Notes under the pieces: generated by a model
What the model saw: the letters and a program-made list of their open reading frames with translations, nothing else
Told to the model about the DNA's origin: nothing
Databases searched by the model: none
Translations under genes and position numbers: made by a program
Source of the DNA: Clostridia bacterium
GTDB lineage: Bacteria > Bacillota > Clostridia > Oscillospirales > CAG-272
Direction of reading: 5' to 3'
Assembly (NCBI GenBank): GCA_900753285.1
Contig: CAADYN010000261.1
Location: 1 to 21,097, forward strand
DNA: 21,097 bases
Part shown: positions 1 to 7,329 of the stretch, one piece after another
Layout: every line of letters starts with the position of its first letter
How positions within the stretch are numbered: the first letter of the stretch is position 1

Positions 1-1004
1 CCGCGGGAATCCAGCTCAGCCGTGAACCTGCCGATACTCCGACAGAAATCACAGGCTCGGCCTACGCGATGAAAGCCGGAGGGATAGACCTCACCGCATA
101 CACAAGCGACGCGGATATGCTCTCAGCTCTCGACACGCTCTCGTCGTACTACAGCACGCTGATTATCCCAGTATGCAGGGAGGACGGCACGCTGATTTAC
201 TCCTCTCCCGCGCTTGAGAAAATATCGAGGTCGGAAGTGAGTGCGGACAACACCGTATTTGACCTGCTTTCGTCATGCACAGCCGCCGCGAAAAACAAGG
301 GTATGGAAGTATGCGCGCTTCTTACTCCCTCCGACGGAATTTCATCCCCCTCAAACGCCGCTTTTGTCGACAGCGCTCTCATTTCGGAGCTTTACGAAAA
401 CGGAGCGGACAGGGTTATGTTAAAATTCTCCGCGCACGACGACGAAAACTATCACAGATGGATACAAAACTACATCTCCGCGATGGAATTTGACGAAGAC
501 AAGCTCGGCATAGCTCTGCCCTCCGACTATGTACTTGAAGCGAGAGGGGTTCAGCAGCTGCAATTGTTTGCGGAGAGAGGCGCGTTTTTGTGCGTGTATT
601 TTGACTCTGGCTCAGGCTCATACGACACGGTTTATGACAGCGTAACGCACAAGCTCGGCTCGATGGTCGGTATGTTTGAGCTGTACACCGTGACGGTTCT
701 CGTGTCTCCGAGCGACAACATTCCCGCGGTATACAAAGCCTGCACCGACGCCGGAGTAAAGCACATCAGCTTCACAGGATACACTCTGCCCGACGACCTT
801 GTGAAAAAGCTCGACACAACCGAGGAAACGACCGAAGACACTGCCGAGCCCGAACAGCAGAAAATAACAAACCCCTACGCCGGCTCATCGTTCTCTACAC
901 CCGAGACGGAAACCGAAACGGAAACAGACTACGACTACAGCGGCGGCTATTATGACGACTACTCAGGCAGCTACGATAACACGGGAGAAGCACTATGGTA
1001 CTAA
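1..1004 (+). CDS. Uncharacterised protein, possible glycoside-hydrolase-like TIM barrel (5' partial)
   Basis: The frame is open from base 3, so the gene begins upstream of the window; the Met at 69-71 is internal (the codons before it read AGIQLSREPADTP). About 334 residues are visible. The body alternates strand and helix stretches, for example IDLTAYTSDADM, LIIPVCREDGTLIYSS and NKGMEVCALLTPSDG. This is the style of the putative glycoside hydrolase TIM barrels (DUF4015-like), where a DGxxYY-type strand is followed by a KGMxV strand. I cannot place catalytic acids with confidence. The last ~60 residues are low-complexity: a TEETTEDTAEPEQQ linker, a PETETETETE run, then a Tyr/Gly/Asp-rich end. 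It overlaps the next gene by 10 bases, so the two are probably co-transcribed. Fold assignment is inference; a surface or secreted protein is plausible, but the N-terminus is not visible. Confidence 0.6.
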   Translation, partial: AGIQLSREPADTPTEITGSAYAMKAGGIDLTAYTSDADMLSALDTLSSYYSTLIIPVCREDGTLIYSSPALEKISRSEVSADNTVFDLLSSCTAAAKNKGMEVCALLTPSDGISSPSNAAFVDSALISELYENGADRVMLKFSAHDDENYHRWIQNYISAMEFDEDKLGIALPSDYVLEARGVQQLQLFAERGAFLCVYFDSGSGSYDTVYDSVTHKLGSMVGMFELYTVTVLVSPSDNIPAVYKACTDAGVKHISFTGYTLPDDLVKKLDTTEETTEDTAEPEQQKITNPYAGSSFSTPETETETETDYDYSGGYYDDYSGSYDNTGEALWY

Positions 1005-2014
1005 AGCCATATTCCACAGGAGACTCACTGATTCTCGACAAAGACTGCGCTGTTGTTTCGAATTCCGTGAAAGCCGGCTCTCCGGAGAACTTGCTTGAGC
1101 TTATCATCCGCTCGATGAAGGTAGGAGACCGAAAGCTGTTCTATCATTTCTGCGAGGCTGACAGCCTGCCGTGTCCTTTTGAAGTGATACGACTGCTGAA
1201 ATACGGCAATGCTTTTGTCTTTCTCGAAAAGATTATAATAAACTCTTCTCCCATGACGCTGTGTATTCTCGGCGAGAAAATCACCGACTTTATCAGCTTC
1301 ATGTCGCCCGACACCGAGCTTTACCGCACCGAGACCGGCAGACTTATCTACGAGCTTGCCGTGTCAATTGAAGCGTCGGAGGGTGAAGAGAACGTCAAGA
1401 TAACGCCCGAAGCTCTCACCTGTTACTCAAAGGCTCCGCTGCTGTTTGACGAGCTGCTCTCACCCATGAGAAACGTAAAGGAATGCGACATTGCAAGGTT
1501 CATCGAAATGATATGCGGCGGCGTTATGTCGTCCTCACTGTTCGGCGGAGCTGTCGTATCATTGGACAATGTGAATTCTCCCGCAAAGCCGTCGTTTTAC
1601 CCGATAAATCCCGCGTCCCTTGTTCACGTATGCACGGGACTTATTCACATCGCGGCGTATCTTTCGGCTGACAACAAAGTCTCGGTTTCGCTTGACTGTC
1701 ACCCGGACGGAGTTATCGCGGATTTCTCATGCACTACAAGCTATGCCCTCACCAGCGACTGCGGCAGTTTTCTTGAGATAGCGGAAACCTTCCCCGACCT
1801 CAGATACACCGCCTCCGCTCTCGGAGCAATAGCAAACGCACTTGACTTCATGCCCACCGTAAGAAGCGAAAACGGCAGGCTCAGCATAAGGATAAAAGCC
1901 GCTCACGCAATCGACGACAGTGTAACGTTCAAGTATTCCGACCCGTATTCCATCATAATTCCCGCGCTGTCGGAAGCCGTATCATTTATGGATTTTTTCC
2001 ATTCATGCGGCTAA
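995..2014 (+). CDS. Uncharacterised protein with possible degenerate histidine-kinase-type ATPase fold
   Basis: 339 residues, starting at ATG 995 inside the end of the preceding gene, with a GGGAGA ribosome binding site at 983-988, so translational coupling is likely. No signal peptide or membrane segment is visible. From residue ~165 the order of elements (CDIARFIEMICGG, then INPASLVHVCTGLIHIAAYLS, then KVSVSLDCHPDGVIADFS) resembles the N-box helix and following strands of a GHKL/HATPase domain. The Asn and Gly residues needed for ATP binding are not convincingly present, so this would be a degenerate or divergent member. I do not recognise the first 160 residues. The close coupling suggests that it acts with the upstream protein, perhaps as a regulator; that is inference. 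Confidence 0.6.
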   Translation: MVLKPYSTGDSLILDKDCAVVSNSVKAGSPENLLELIIRSMKVGDRKLFYHFCEADSLPCPFEVIRLLKYGNAFVFLEKIIINSSPMTLCILGEKITDFISFMSPDTELYRTETGRLIYELAVSIEASEGEENVKITPEALTCYSKAPLLFDELLSPMRNVKECDIARFIEMICGGVMSSSLFGGAVVSLDNVNSPAKPSFYPINPASLVHVCTGLIHIAAYLSADNKVSVSLDCHPDGVIADFSCTTSYALTSDCGSFLEIAETFPDLRYTASALGAIANALDFMPTVRSENGRLSIRIKAAHAIDDSVTFKYSDPYSIIIPALSEAVSFMDFFHSCG

Positions 2015-2092
2015 GAGTACAAGCCTTGAGTAGTTCACGATACGCGTTTTCTTTCACCTATTTTTACATTTCACGCGGCTAAGAGCACAAGC
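2002..2092. repeat. 23-bp imperfect direct repeat at the ends of two convergent genes
   Basis: Copy one lies at 2002-2024 and copy two at 2070-2092. They match at 21 of 23 positions, and both differences are T/C. The shared core is GCGGCTAAGAG. Copy one contains the stop codon of the plus-strand gene ending at 2014. Copy two contains the end of the minus-strand gene that stops at 2071. The start-to-start distance is 68 bp. No clear hairpin terminator was found between the two convergent genes. Confidence 0.75.
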
Positions 2093-2505
2093 GCAAGAAT
2101 AAGCACCTCCGCGCACATCCCGTCACTCGCGATAAGGAACATCACAAGGAGTATGATAAGCTCTTCCCGACCGATTTTGCCGCGCAGGTTTTCTATGAGA
2201 CTGCTTATGTTCTCGTGAGCCTTTGCGCTTGCAGATGCGGAGACTTCATCTTGAAGCACTTCATTTGATGGTTGTGCGGATGGTTGTTCCCGCTGATATT
2301 CCGCATATTCTTCGGCAGAGGTTTTAAAAATATCTTCTTCCGGCGTGTATTCTTCTTCCGTGCTTTCATCCCGCTGTGCCGTGAATCTCGCCGAAGCGCC
2401 GCTCATGCCCGACACATCTTTCCAGTCCTTGAACGTGTTTCCGTCGTATCCCGGAGGCGGAGAGTAACGATTTTTCCTCAAATCCCGCGTATAAATACCG
2501 CTCAC
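2071..2505 (-). CDS. Small uncharacterised protein with C-terminal hydrophobic hairpin
   Basis: 144 residues beginning at GTG 2505, six bases downstream of the stop of the preceding gene in the same unit. The ribosome binding site is weak, so coupling to the upstream gene is likely. The N-terminal ~100 residues are polar and rich in Glu, Ser and Pro, and probably disordered. The last ~33 residues contain two short hydrophobic stretches, ELIILLVMFLIAS and AEVLILALVLLAA, separated by a short polar turn (SDGMC). This matches the general look of small clostridial proteins ending in a leucine-rich membrane hairpin. It is the third gene of a three-gene unit (2071-3127). No function is assigned. The gene ends inside the second copy of a 23-bp direct repeat. 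Confidence 0.65.
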   Translation of the reverse strand: MSGIYTRDLRKNRYSPPPGYDGNTFKDWKDVSGMSGASARFTAQRDESTEEEYTPEEDIFKTSAEEYAEYQREQPSAQPSNEVLQDEVSASASAKAHENISSLIENLRGKIGREELIILLVMFLIASDGMCAEVLILALVLLAA

Positions 2506-2511
2506 CTCACT

Positions 2512-2910
2512 TTACTTCGACTTGCCAATAAGACCATCAAGCCCGCCGAACGCTCCCATAACATCGCTGAGCTGCATGACCGACATACACCTGTCGATAA
2601 TCTGCTGTCTCTCCGGCTTCAGATACGGCTTGAGCGCGCCCATCAGCTTTTCCGCTCTGCCTTTGTCGTATTTCGGAGGTGCAGGCTTTTCTTCCGATTT
2701 TTCGCCCTCGCTCTTCTCCTTTGTCTCCCCCTCGGAAGCGTTTCCCCCGATAAGCGGAGACACCATCGAGAGCACGCCAGGGAGCTTTTCCATCATCTCT
2801 TTTTGGACTTCATCCGTGCTTTCGTCTCCCCCGCGTATCTCCTTAACCATATCGGCGAACTCGGGATTTTGTATTATCTTTGCTATCATTCCGGAAATAT
2901 CGTTTTCCAT
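2512..2910 (-). CDS. Small uncharacterised protein, acidic linker and helical C-terminus
   Basis: 132 residues. An N-terminal helical part (MENDISGMIAKIIQNPEFAD) is followed by a Glu/Lys/Ser linker (~60-80). A C-terminal helical segment contains LMGALKPYLKPERQQIIDRC, a motif of the type (L)xALKPYLxxERQxxID. I have the impression that this recurs in uncharacterised small clostridial proteins, but I cannot verify it here. The gene starts one base past the stop of the upstream gene (3127-2912) and ends six bases before the downstream one, so all three are almost certainly one transcript. No catalytic motif, signal peptide or membrane segment is visible. It may be a soluble partner of the membrane-hairpin protein that follows. 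Confidence 0.65.
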   Translation of the reverse strand: MENDISGMIAKIIQNPEFADMVKEIRGGDESTDEVQKEMMEKLPGVLSMVSPLIGGNASEGETKEKSEGEKSEEKPAPPKYDKGRAEKLMGALKPYLKPERQQIIDRCMSVMQLSDVMGAFGGLDGLIGKSK

Positions 2911-2911
2911 T

Positions 2912-3127
2912 TCACACCCCGTTGTACACTCCCACCAGATACGTGAGCCGCGCTATGTCGTCGTCCGTTACCTCTTTAAGGAGCGCGCGTATCTTTTTCA
3001 CGGTCTTGCCGTCGATTTTTTTGCTTCCCATGTCAATTCCGGCACTGCCGAGCACTAAATTAAGCATCATAATGAACTTGTCGTCGGGCATCTCGAGCAT
3101 TTTTTCTATGGCGTTTTTGTTAAGCAT
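2912..3127 (-). CDS. Small uncharacterised helical protein, first gene of a three-gene unit
   Basis: 71 residues from ATG 3127, beginning MLNKNAIEKMLEMPDDKF. The frame is open further upstream (to 3190), but GGAGGG at 3132-3137 just before this ATG, and a promoter at 3161-3190 inside the longer frame, support the shorter start. The protein looks all-helical. DGKTVKKIRALLKEVTDDDIARL could be a small helical bundle. No known motif is seen. It is followed with no gap by the 132-residue and 144-residue genes. Unknown function. Confidence 0.65.
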   Translation of the reverse strand: MLNKNAIEKMLEMPDDKFIMMLNLVLGSAGIDMGSKKIDGKTVKKIRALLKEVTDDDIARLTYLVGVYNGV

Positions 3128-3160
3128 TGTTCCCTCCGAATATTTTCGCTGACTGCTTAC

Positions 3161-3190
3161 AGTATATTCGCCCGCTCGCCGACTTGACAA
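3161..3190 (-). promoter_or_regulatory. Predicted sigma-A promoter for the three-gene small-protein unit
   Basis: On the minus strand, -35 TTGTCA (3185-3190) and -10 TATACT (3161-3166) are separated by 18 bp. It lies 34 bases upstream of the first start codon at 3127. The plus-strand gene at 3208 starts just beyond it; a TTGACA at 3184-3189 on the plus strand has no matching -10. Confidence 0.5.
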
Positions 3191-3207
3191 TATATAAAGG
3201 ATTAAAA

Positions 3208-3723
3208 ATGAAATACCTTGTTTTTTCGGATTCTCATGGCAACACCGACGCTATGAGAAGAATTATCAAATTAAATCTTGAAGCAGGCAAACTGGACGGA
3301 GTATTTTTCCTCGGCGACGGAATACGGGACGTAATAAAGCTTACGCACGAGTTCCCGTCTCTGCATTTCGACTGTGTGCTCGGCAACTGCGACGCTCCGA
3401 GTGACGTTCGTGATGAACTGACCGACACGACCTACGAAAAGATAGTGACAGTCGGCGCGCGGAAATTCCTTCTAATGCACGGACACAAGTACGACGTGAA
3501 ATACACCTATCAGGAAGCGGTGGATCACGCTATAGAAAAGGGTGCGGACTGCCTGTTCTTCGGACACACGCACAGGATGGAGGACGCACAGCTCGACAGC
3601 TCGCTCAAAGGCTCAGTCAGAATCATAAATCCCGGCTCATGCGGCACAGGCTTTCACAAGTCGTTTGCGCTGATTGAAACGGTCGGCGGTCAGCTTGTCT
3701 GCGGATTCGGTGAAATAAAATAA
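3208..3723 (+). CDS. YfcE-type metallophosphoesterase (phosphodiesterase)
   Basis: 171 residues of the small calcineurin-like phosphoesterase family (YfcE/MJ0936 type), which hydrolyses phosphodiesters using two metal ions in the cytoplasm. The metal and phosphate motifs are complete and in order: SDSHG (Asp8, His10), LGDG (Asp37), GNCD (Asn60, Asp62), MHGH (His91, His93) and FGHTH (His120, His122). The frame runs open back to 3127, but the start at 3208 is chosen because MKYLVFSDSHG is the family's normal N-terminus; a weak AAAGG lies upstream. The length is typical. The physiological substrate is unknown. It stands alone, divergent from the small-protein unit, and is followed by a hairpin terminator. 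Confidence 0.9.
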   Translation: MKYLVFSDSHGNTDAMRRIIKLNLEAGKLDGVFFLGDGIRDVIKLTHEFPSLHFDCVLGNCDAPSDVRDELTDTTYEKIVTVGARKFLLMHGHKYDVKYTYQEAVDHAIEKGADCLFFGHTHRMEDAQLDSSLKGSVRIINPGSCGTGFHKSFALIETVGGQLVCGFGEIK

Positions 3724-3770
3724 AAAAACAGCCTGATTTACGCTATAGAACGTATTTCAGGCTGAAATTT
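3722..3770. terminator. Bidirectional rho-independent terminator
   Basis: Inverted repeat at 3729-3764: CAGCCTGA pairs with TCAGGCTG, then two mismatches, then TACG pairs with CGTA around a short loop. A run of seven A lies on the left (3722-3728) and AAATTTTATT on the right. It therefore terminates the minus-strand gene ending at 3788 well, and the plus-strand phosphoesterase less strongly. Confidence 0.75.
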
Positions 3771-3787
3771 TATTCAGTTTGATTTAC

Positions 3788-4756
3788 TCATGCCCATGAC
3801 ATGGTTGTCGGCTTGGGATCGTGCATGATGGCTTCCTTCAGCACTTCAACTGCCTTTGTAAGTCCTTCGTCGATTGACATAAGGCTGTCTTCGTGTTCGA
3901 TGGAGATAGGTCCGTCATATCCGACAAGTCTGAGGTTGCTGATGAGATCCTTCCACCATGCAACGTCGTGACCGTAGCCGAGCGCTCTGAACACCCATGC
4001 GCGGTTGATTTCGTCGCCGTAGTGCTTCGTGTCGAGAACACCGATGCGTGCGGTATTGATGGGGTCAACCTTTGTATCCTTCGCGTGAACGTGATAGATA
4101 GCGTCGCCGAGCATACGAATAGCCGCTGCGGGTTCCATTCCCTGCCATACGAGGTGGGAGGGGTCGAAGTTTGCGCCGATGGTATTGCCTACAGCCTTTC
4201 TCAGCTTGAGAAGAGTTTCGGTATTGTAGCAGCAGAAGCCGGGGTGCAGCTCAAGAGCGATCTTATGTACATGATGCTCCTCCGCGAACTTTACGGTTTC
4301 CTTCCAGTAGGGGATGAGGACTTCGTTCCACTGATAATCGAGAACAGCGAGGAAGTCTTCCGGCCACGGGCAAGTTACCCAGTTCGGATATTTAGCGCCG
4401 GGATGATCTCCGGGACAGCCTGAGAAGCCTACAACGGTTTCAACGCCTGCTTTTTCGGCAAGAAGAATCGCGTTTTTGAGGTCTCTGTCGTACATCTCTG
4501 CGGTAGCCTTATCAGGATGAACGGGGTTTCCGTGAGCGGAGAGTGCTGCGATTTCGATGCCGTACTTTTTGAAGGTGTTCATCCATTCTTCAAAAGCCTT
4601 TTCGTCGTTGAGGAGGACATCGGGATCGGCGTGATCCTTTCCGGGATAACCGCCGCAGCCTATTTCAACAGCTTCAACGCCGTGGCTCTTTAAGATAGCG
4701 AGAGCTTCGTCAAGCGGCTTCTTTGCATAAAGGTTAGCAAGAACACAAAGTTTCAT
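3788..4756 (-). CDS. Sugar phosphate isomerase/epimerase family protein (xylose isomerase-like TIM barrel)
   Basis: 322 residues, a complete AP-endonuclease-2/xylose-isomerase-like TIM barrel. The four expected metal ligands are visible: Glu169 in IALELHPG, Asp198 in ANFDPSHL, His224 in YHVHAKD and Glu287 in ISIEHED. Members isomerise or epimerise sugars, keto-sugars or inosose-type compounds in the cytoplasm (IolE, IolI, YcjR groups). The exact substrate cannot be read here. The start has GAAAGGA at 4764-4770 and its own promoter at 4798-4826. The Gfo/Idh oxidoreductase at 7378-8475 is the usual partner family in 3-keto-sugar or inositol pathways, although two other genes lie between them. 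Some gut C-glycoside deglycosylases (DgpC type) share this fold, but the small DgpB-like partner is not seen. Confidence 0.88.
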   Translation of the reverse strand: MKLCVLANLYAKKPLDEALAILKSHGVEAVEIGCGGYPGKDHADPDVLLNDEKAFEEWMNTFKKYGIEIAALSAHGNPVHPDKATAEMYDRDLKNAILLAEKAGVETVVGFSGCPGDHPGAKYPNWVTCPWPEDFLAVLDYQWNEVLIPYWKETVKFAEEHHVHKIALELHPGFCCYNTETLLKLRKAVGNTIGANFDPSHLVWQGMEPAAAIRMLGDAIYHVHAKDTKVDPINTARIGVLDTKHYGDEINRAWVFRALGYGHDVAWWKDLISNLRLVGYDGPISIEHEDSLMSIDEGLTKAVEVLKEAIMHDPKPTTMSWA

Positions 4757-4797
4757 GTTGTTTTCCTTTCGTGTGTGGATTTATTTCTGATGGAAAA

Positions 4798-4826
4798 ATT
4801 ATACCACACCGCGCTCGGAATTACAA
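4798..4826 (-). promoter_or_regulatory. Predicted sigma-A promoter of the epimerase-like gene
   Basis: On the minus strand, -35 TTGTAA (4821-4826) and -10 TATAAT (4798-4803) have an exact 17-bp spacer, 42 bases upstream of ATG 4756. GTGTGG and CCACAC flank the -10 and start region as an inverted pair (4804-4809 and 4773-4778), a possible operator. Confidence 0.65.
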
Positions 4827-4848
4827 GTGGGTTTATGTAAACTGTTGC

Positions 4849-6297
4849 TCAGTTCTTCGTCATGTTCTCGAGATCCTTGGTCATGGTCTTGTTCGTTATG
4901 CTTTCGTACTTCTTATAGAGGGAAGCAATGTTTGCGCTCGGCGTCTTGAGAGCGTTTATAACTCCGCCCCATCCGAAAACTACACCGAGGTCATACATAC
5001 GCTGTGTGAAGATTATATCTAGAGATGCGGAGCTTTGTTCGTCTCTGGAACCCTTGCTCTTAAGCGAAACGTCGTAGTATTCCGGCATTATCATTTCCTT
5101 GCCCTTCGCCGCCAGAACTTCAAGTATCTCGCCTGTACGAGCAGCATCCTTAACGGTGCGGCTGACTACCATGAGGTCGGAGTTTACAGCCACATATGTG
5201 TAGTATCTGTCCTGTGCTTCGTCAAACTTCGGCATAGGAAGGATTCCGAATTCGCGGTCGTTTTCACGGTATGTTCTGATGAAGGCTACAACCTCGGTTG
5301 CGAACAGTGCGTTTCCTTCACGCAGCCCTGAGGAGATAAAGTCAATATTGTCTCCGTATACTGCGGGGTCGCCCATTATCTGAGCTATCTTATCCCACAC
5401 ATTACTGAATCTTTCACTGCCCCATGAAATCTGCGGAACATTCTGGTCGTCGAGCTTGATAAGAGCTTCACCCGCGCTCATCCACATTCCGGCATAGTTT
5501 TCACCGTGTGTAAGAAGCCCGTAGCGGTCCTTCATGTTGTACACGCCGTTGCCGTCAAGGTCGAGAAGTCCCTGCTTTATCATGTCGTAGAACACATCGA
5601 ACGTCCATTTTCCGTCAGCTACGAGCTTATACGGATCTTCAAGGTGCAAGTCTTCAAAATACTGCTTATCGAAATACAGAACCCACATGACGTCCTTGTC
5701 GCCTATCGTGATGTCGGAAGCCATAAGGTAGTTTGTGCCGAGCACCTTCAGCTGTTCCCTCGCGTCTCTGTCCCACCACGACTTATCAAGGTCAACGTAT
5801 GGCATGGTGCCTATGTCGAGACAGTAGCCGCCGGTAGCAGTACGTGAAGCATCGGTGAAGTTCATGAACGCGCAGTCATATGCACCGTCTCCGGAGTTTA
5901 CGGAGTTTTTAAACGCGCTTGTGTTTCCGCCTGTCGCGTTGACTACGGATGTAATTTTGATGTTCATCTTGTCCTCAACCCAGAGATTACGGTTGTAGAA
6001 CGCGTCGTTGATAGGCTCTCCTGTTATCTCCTCAACGGTAAGCTCGCGCCAGTTGTACGTAACATTGTCTCCTGTCAGCGCGTTGAAGGTATATCCCTCG
6101 TAGTCAGTGAACGGTATGTCGAGCTTCTCCCCGGCTTCCGTCTCATCGGTTTCGTTTTCCTCGGCGGATATGTTCTGACTTTCGGCTGTTTTGTTTTCGG
6201 TTTTGTCCTGCGGCTTTTCGGAACATGACACAAAAGCGGACGACAGCATAATTGCGGTAAGAATCAGCGATATGGTGTTTTTGGTTAATCTCTTCAT
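4849..6297 (-). CDS. Extracellular solute-binding lipoprotein (ABC transporter family 1)
   Basis: 482 residues. A lipoprotein signal peptide is clear: Lys/Arg start, hydrophobic core TISLILTAIMLSSAF, lipobox FVSC with Cys25 as the lipidated residue, then an acidic Glu/Thr/Asn linker (~26-57) and the binding domain. Sequences such as YLMASDITIGDKDVMWVLYFD, KWTFDVFYDMIKQG and LAAKGKEMIMPEYYDV are typical of large sugar-binding proteins of clostridial ABC importers. It would sit on the outer face of the membrane and deliver a carbohydrate to permeases. No permease or ATPase genes are adjacent, so its partners are elsewhere or it acts as a sensor. The start is supported by GGGAGG at 6304-6309 and an extended -10 promoter upstream. 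Confidence 0.88.
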   Translation of the reverse strand: MKRLTKNTISLILTAIMLSSAFVSCSEKPQDKTENKTAESQNISAEENETDETEAGEKLDIPFTDYEGYTFNALTGDNVTYNWRELTVEEITGEPINDAFYNRNLWVEDKMNIKITSVVNATGGNTSAFKNSVNSGDGAYDCAFMNFTDASRTATGGYCLDIGTMPYVDLDKSWWDRDAREQLKVLGTNYLMASDITIGDKDVMWVLYFDKQYFEDLHLEDPYKLVADGKWTFDVFYDMIKQGLLDLDGNGVYNMKDRYGLLTHGENYAGMWMSAGEALIKLDDQNVPQISWGSERFSNVWDKIAQIMGDPAVYGDNIDFISSGLREGNALFATEVVAFIRTYRENDREFGILPMPKFDEAQDRYYTYVAVNSDLMVVSRTVKDAARTGEILEVLAAKGKEMIMPEYYDVSLKSKGSRDEQSSASLDIIFTQRMYDLGVVFGWGGVINALKTPSANIASLYKKYESITNKTMTKDLENMTKN

Positions 6298-6332
6298 CTT
6301 TTACCTCCCAAAAAGAGACTTCGTTTGTATAT

Positions 6333-6341
6333 ATTGTAGCA
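6333..6341 (-). promoter_or_regulatory. Extended -10 promoter element of the solute-binding protein gene
   Basis: The minus strand reads TGCTACAAT, an extended -10 (TGn plus TACAAT), 36 bases upstream of ATG 6297. A -35 at the correct distance is poor (TAGAAT), which fits an extended -10 promoter. Confidence 0.5.
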
Positions 6342-6427
6342 TATTTACCGCAAAAATTCTATTTGCACATTCAACTAAATTCCAATACGCTATTTTTGTA
6401 GTTTATATAATAATTAATCAATTAACC

Positions 6428-6470
6428 AAAAAAAGGCGATGCTCCTCCGTTATTGGAAAAGCTCCGCCTT
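6428..6470 (-). terminator. Rho-independent terminator after vanW
   Basis: On the minus strand, AAGGCG pairs with CGCCTT, a two-base internal loop follows, then GCTTTTCC pairs with GGAGGAGC (two G-U pairs) around a 6-nt loop. A run of seven T follows (A run 6428-6434 on the plus strand). It lies 20 bases past the vanW stop and separates vanW from the solute-binding protein gene. Confidence 0.8.
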
Positions 6471-6490
6471 ATTTGAATAGATTGTGCCTG

Positions 6491-7314
6491 TCAGTTTTCT
6501 TCCGTTATCTCGAGCGCCGATGTGTCGTACATTACCCTCGCGTGGTTGTCTCGGATAAGCTCCCGCGATATGGTATTGCCGGTTTTTTTGTCAATACAAC
6601 TTCGGTAGACCTGCCCTTTTCGATATACTACGCCGTTTTCTCGGACGAAATGCTCGTTTTCCGACGCTATGTGATATTTCACGTCGAGAGGCTTTTCCGC
6701 TCGCAGCTCACCGCAGAGGTACGTATCCGTGACATACGCTATGAGCTGATATGTATTGTCCGTGTTGTTCTTGAAGCGGTAGTCGAGGTAGTTGTACACG
6801 ATGGATGTTCCCGTTCCGAACGGCACTTGTCGGTTAAAGTCAGGGAACAGGTCAAATCCGTCGTGATGGTGATGTTCGGTTATGTCAAGCGGGGAGTGCA
6901 TTACCATCCAGTGAATGAGGTTGGTGAACTGACACATTCCGCCGCCGATGCCCGAGACTGACCTTGAGTTCGATATCATAAGCCCTTCTTTATAGCCTTT
7001 TTTCTCGGTAAGTCTGCCCGCGAGATGCCAGAACGAGAAGGTTTCGCCCGGTTTTACAGTATTCCGTTAATTTTCGGAGCAGTCAGCGCGAGGTTCACGG
7101 CTTTGTTTTCCTGAAGCTGCGGCTGTGTGTTTCCGAGCGTCCTTCTGATTAGTGAGTTATGCTTATAGATGACGACGGGTAGCTTTTCACTCCTTTTTTC
7201 TCTCGCGAACCTCTCTCCGCTGAAGAAATCCTTTATCCGTCTTTCGGTACAGCATTTGAAAACGGAAATCTTGTAGGCAAGCGGTGACAGCTCACAAAAA
7301 AGTCTGCGGCTCAT
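6491..7314 (-). pseudogene. vanW: VanW family protein, disrupted by a single -1 frameshift
   Basis: Two adjacent frames together make a full VanW protein of about 274 residues. The first starts at ATG 7314 (MSRRLFCELSPLAYKISVFK, RBS GGAGGA at 7321-7326) and runs to APKINGIL, then stops at 7054. The second continues from GTA 7057 as VKPGETFSFWHLAGRLTEKK and includes SVSGIGGGMCQFTNLIHW, LDITEHHHHDGFDLFPD, a VPFGTGTSIVYNYLDYRFKN-type block and LCGELRAEK, all hallmarks of the family. A one-base loss near 7055-7059 explains the break; the bases around it do not form a slippery heptamer, so programmed frameshifting is unlikely. VanW is an accessory protein of some vancomycin-resistance clusters and is widespread without them; its biochemical role is not known. 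No van ligase, dehydrogenase or peptidase genes are nearby. A sequencing or assembly error is equally possible. Confidence 0.82.
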
Positions 7315-7329
7315 AATGTATCCTCCACG

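Noticed and set aside
2272..3058. Plus-strand open frames of 224 and 178 codons
   Set aside because: They lie opposite the three small minus-strand genes, which have a promoter, an RBS for the first gene and tight spacing; the plus frames have Arg/Phe- or Ser/Pro-rich nonsense composition.
3128..3190. Upstream extension of the 71-residue small protein to 3190
   Set aside because: It would include its own promoter and Shine-Dalgarno; ATG 3127 follows GGAGGG at once.
3184..3212. TTGACA as -35 for the phosphoesterase gene
   Set aside because: The matching -10 position falls on the start codon and reads AATGAA, so no usable promoter is formed; the same bases serve the minus-strand -35 better.
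7052..7062. Programmed -1 frameshift in vanW
   Set aside because: No X XXY YYZ slippery heptamer is present at the junction, and no recoding is known to me for this family.
6491..7314. A vancomycin-resistance cluster
   Set aside because: Only vanW is present; no ligase, VanH, VanX or two-component regulator genes are in the window.
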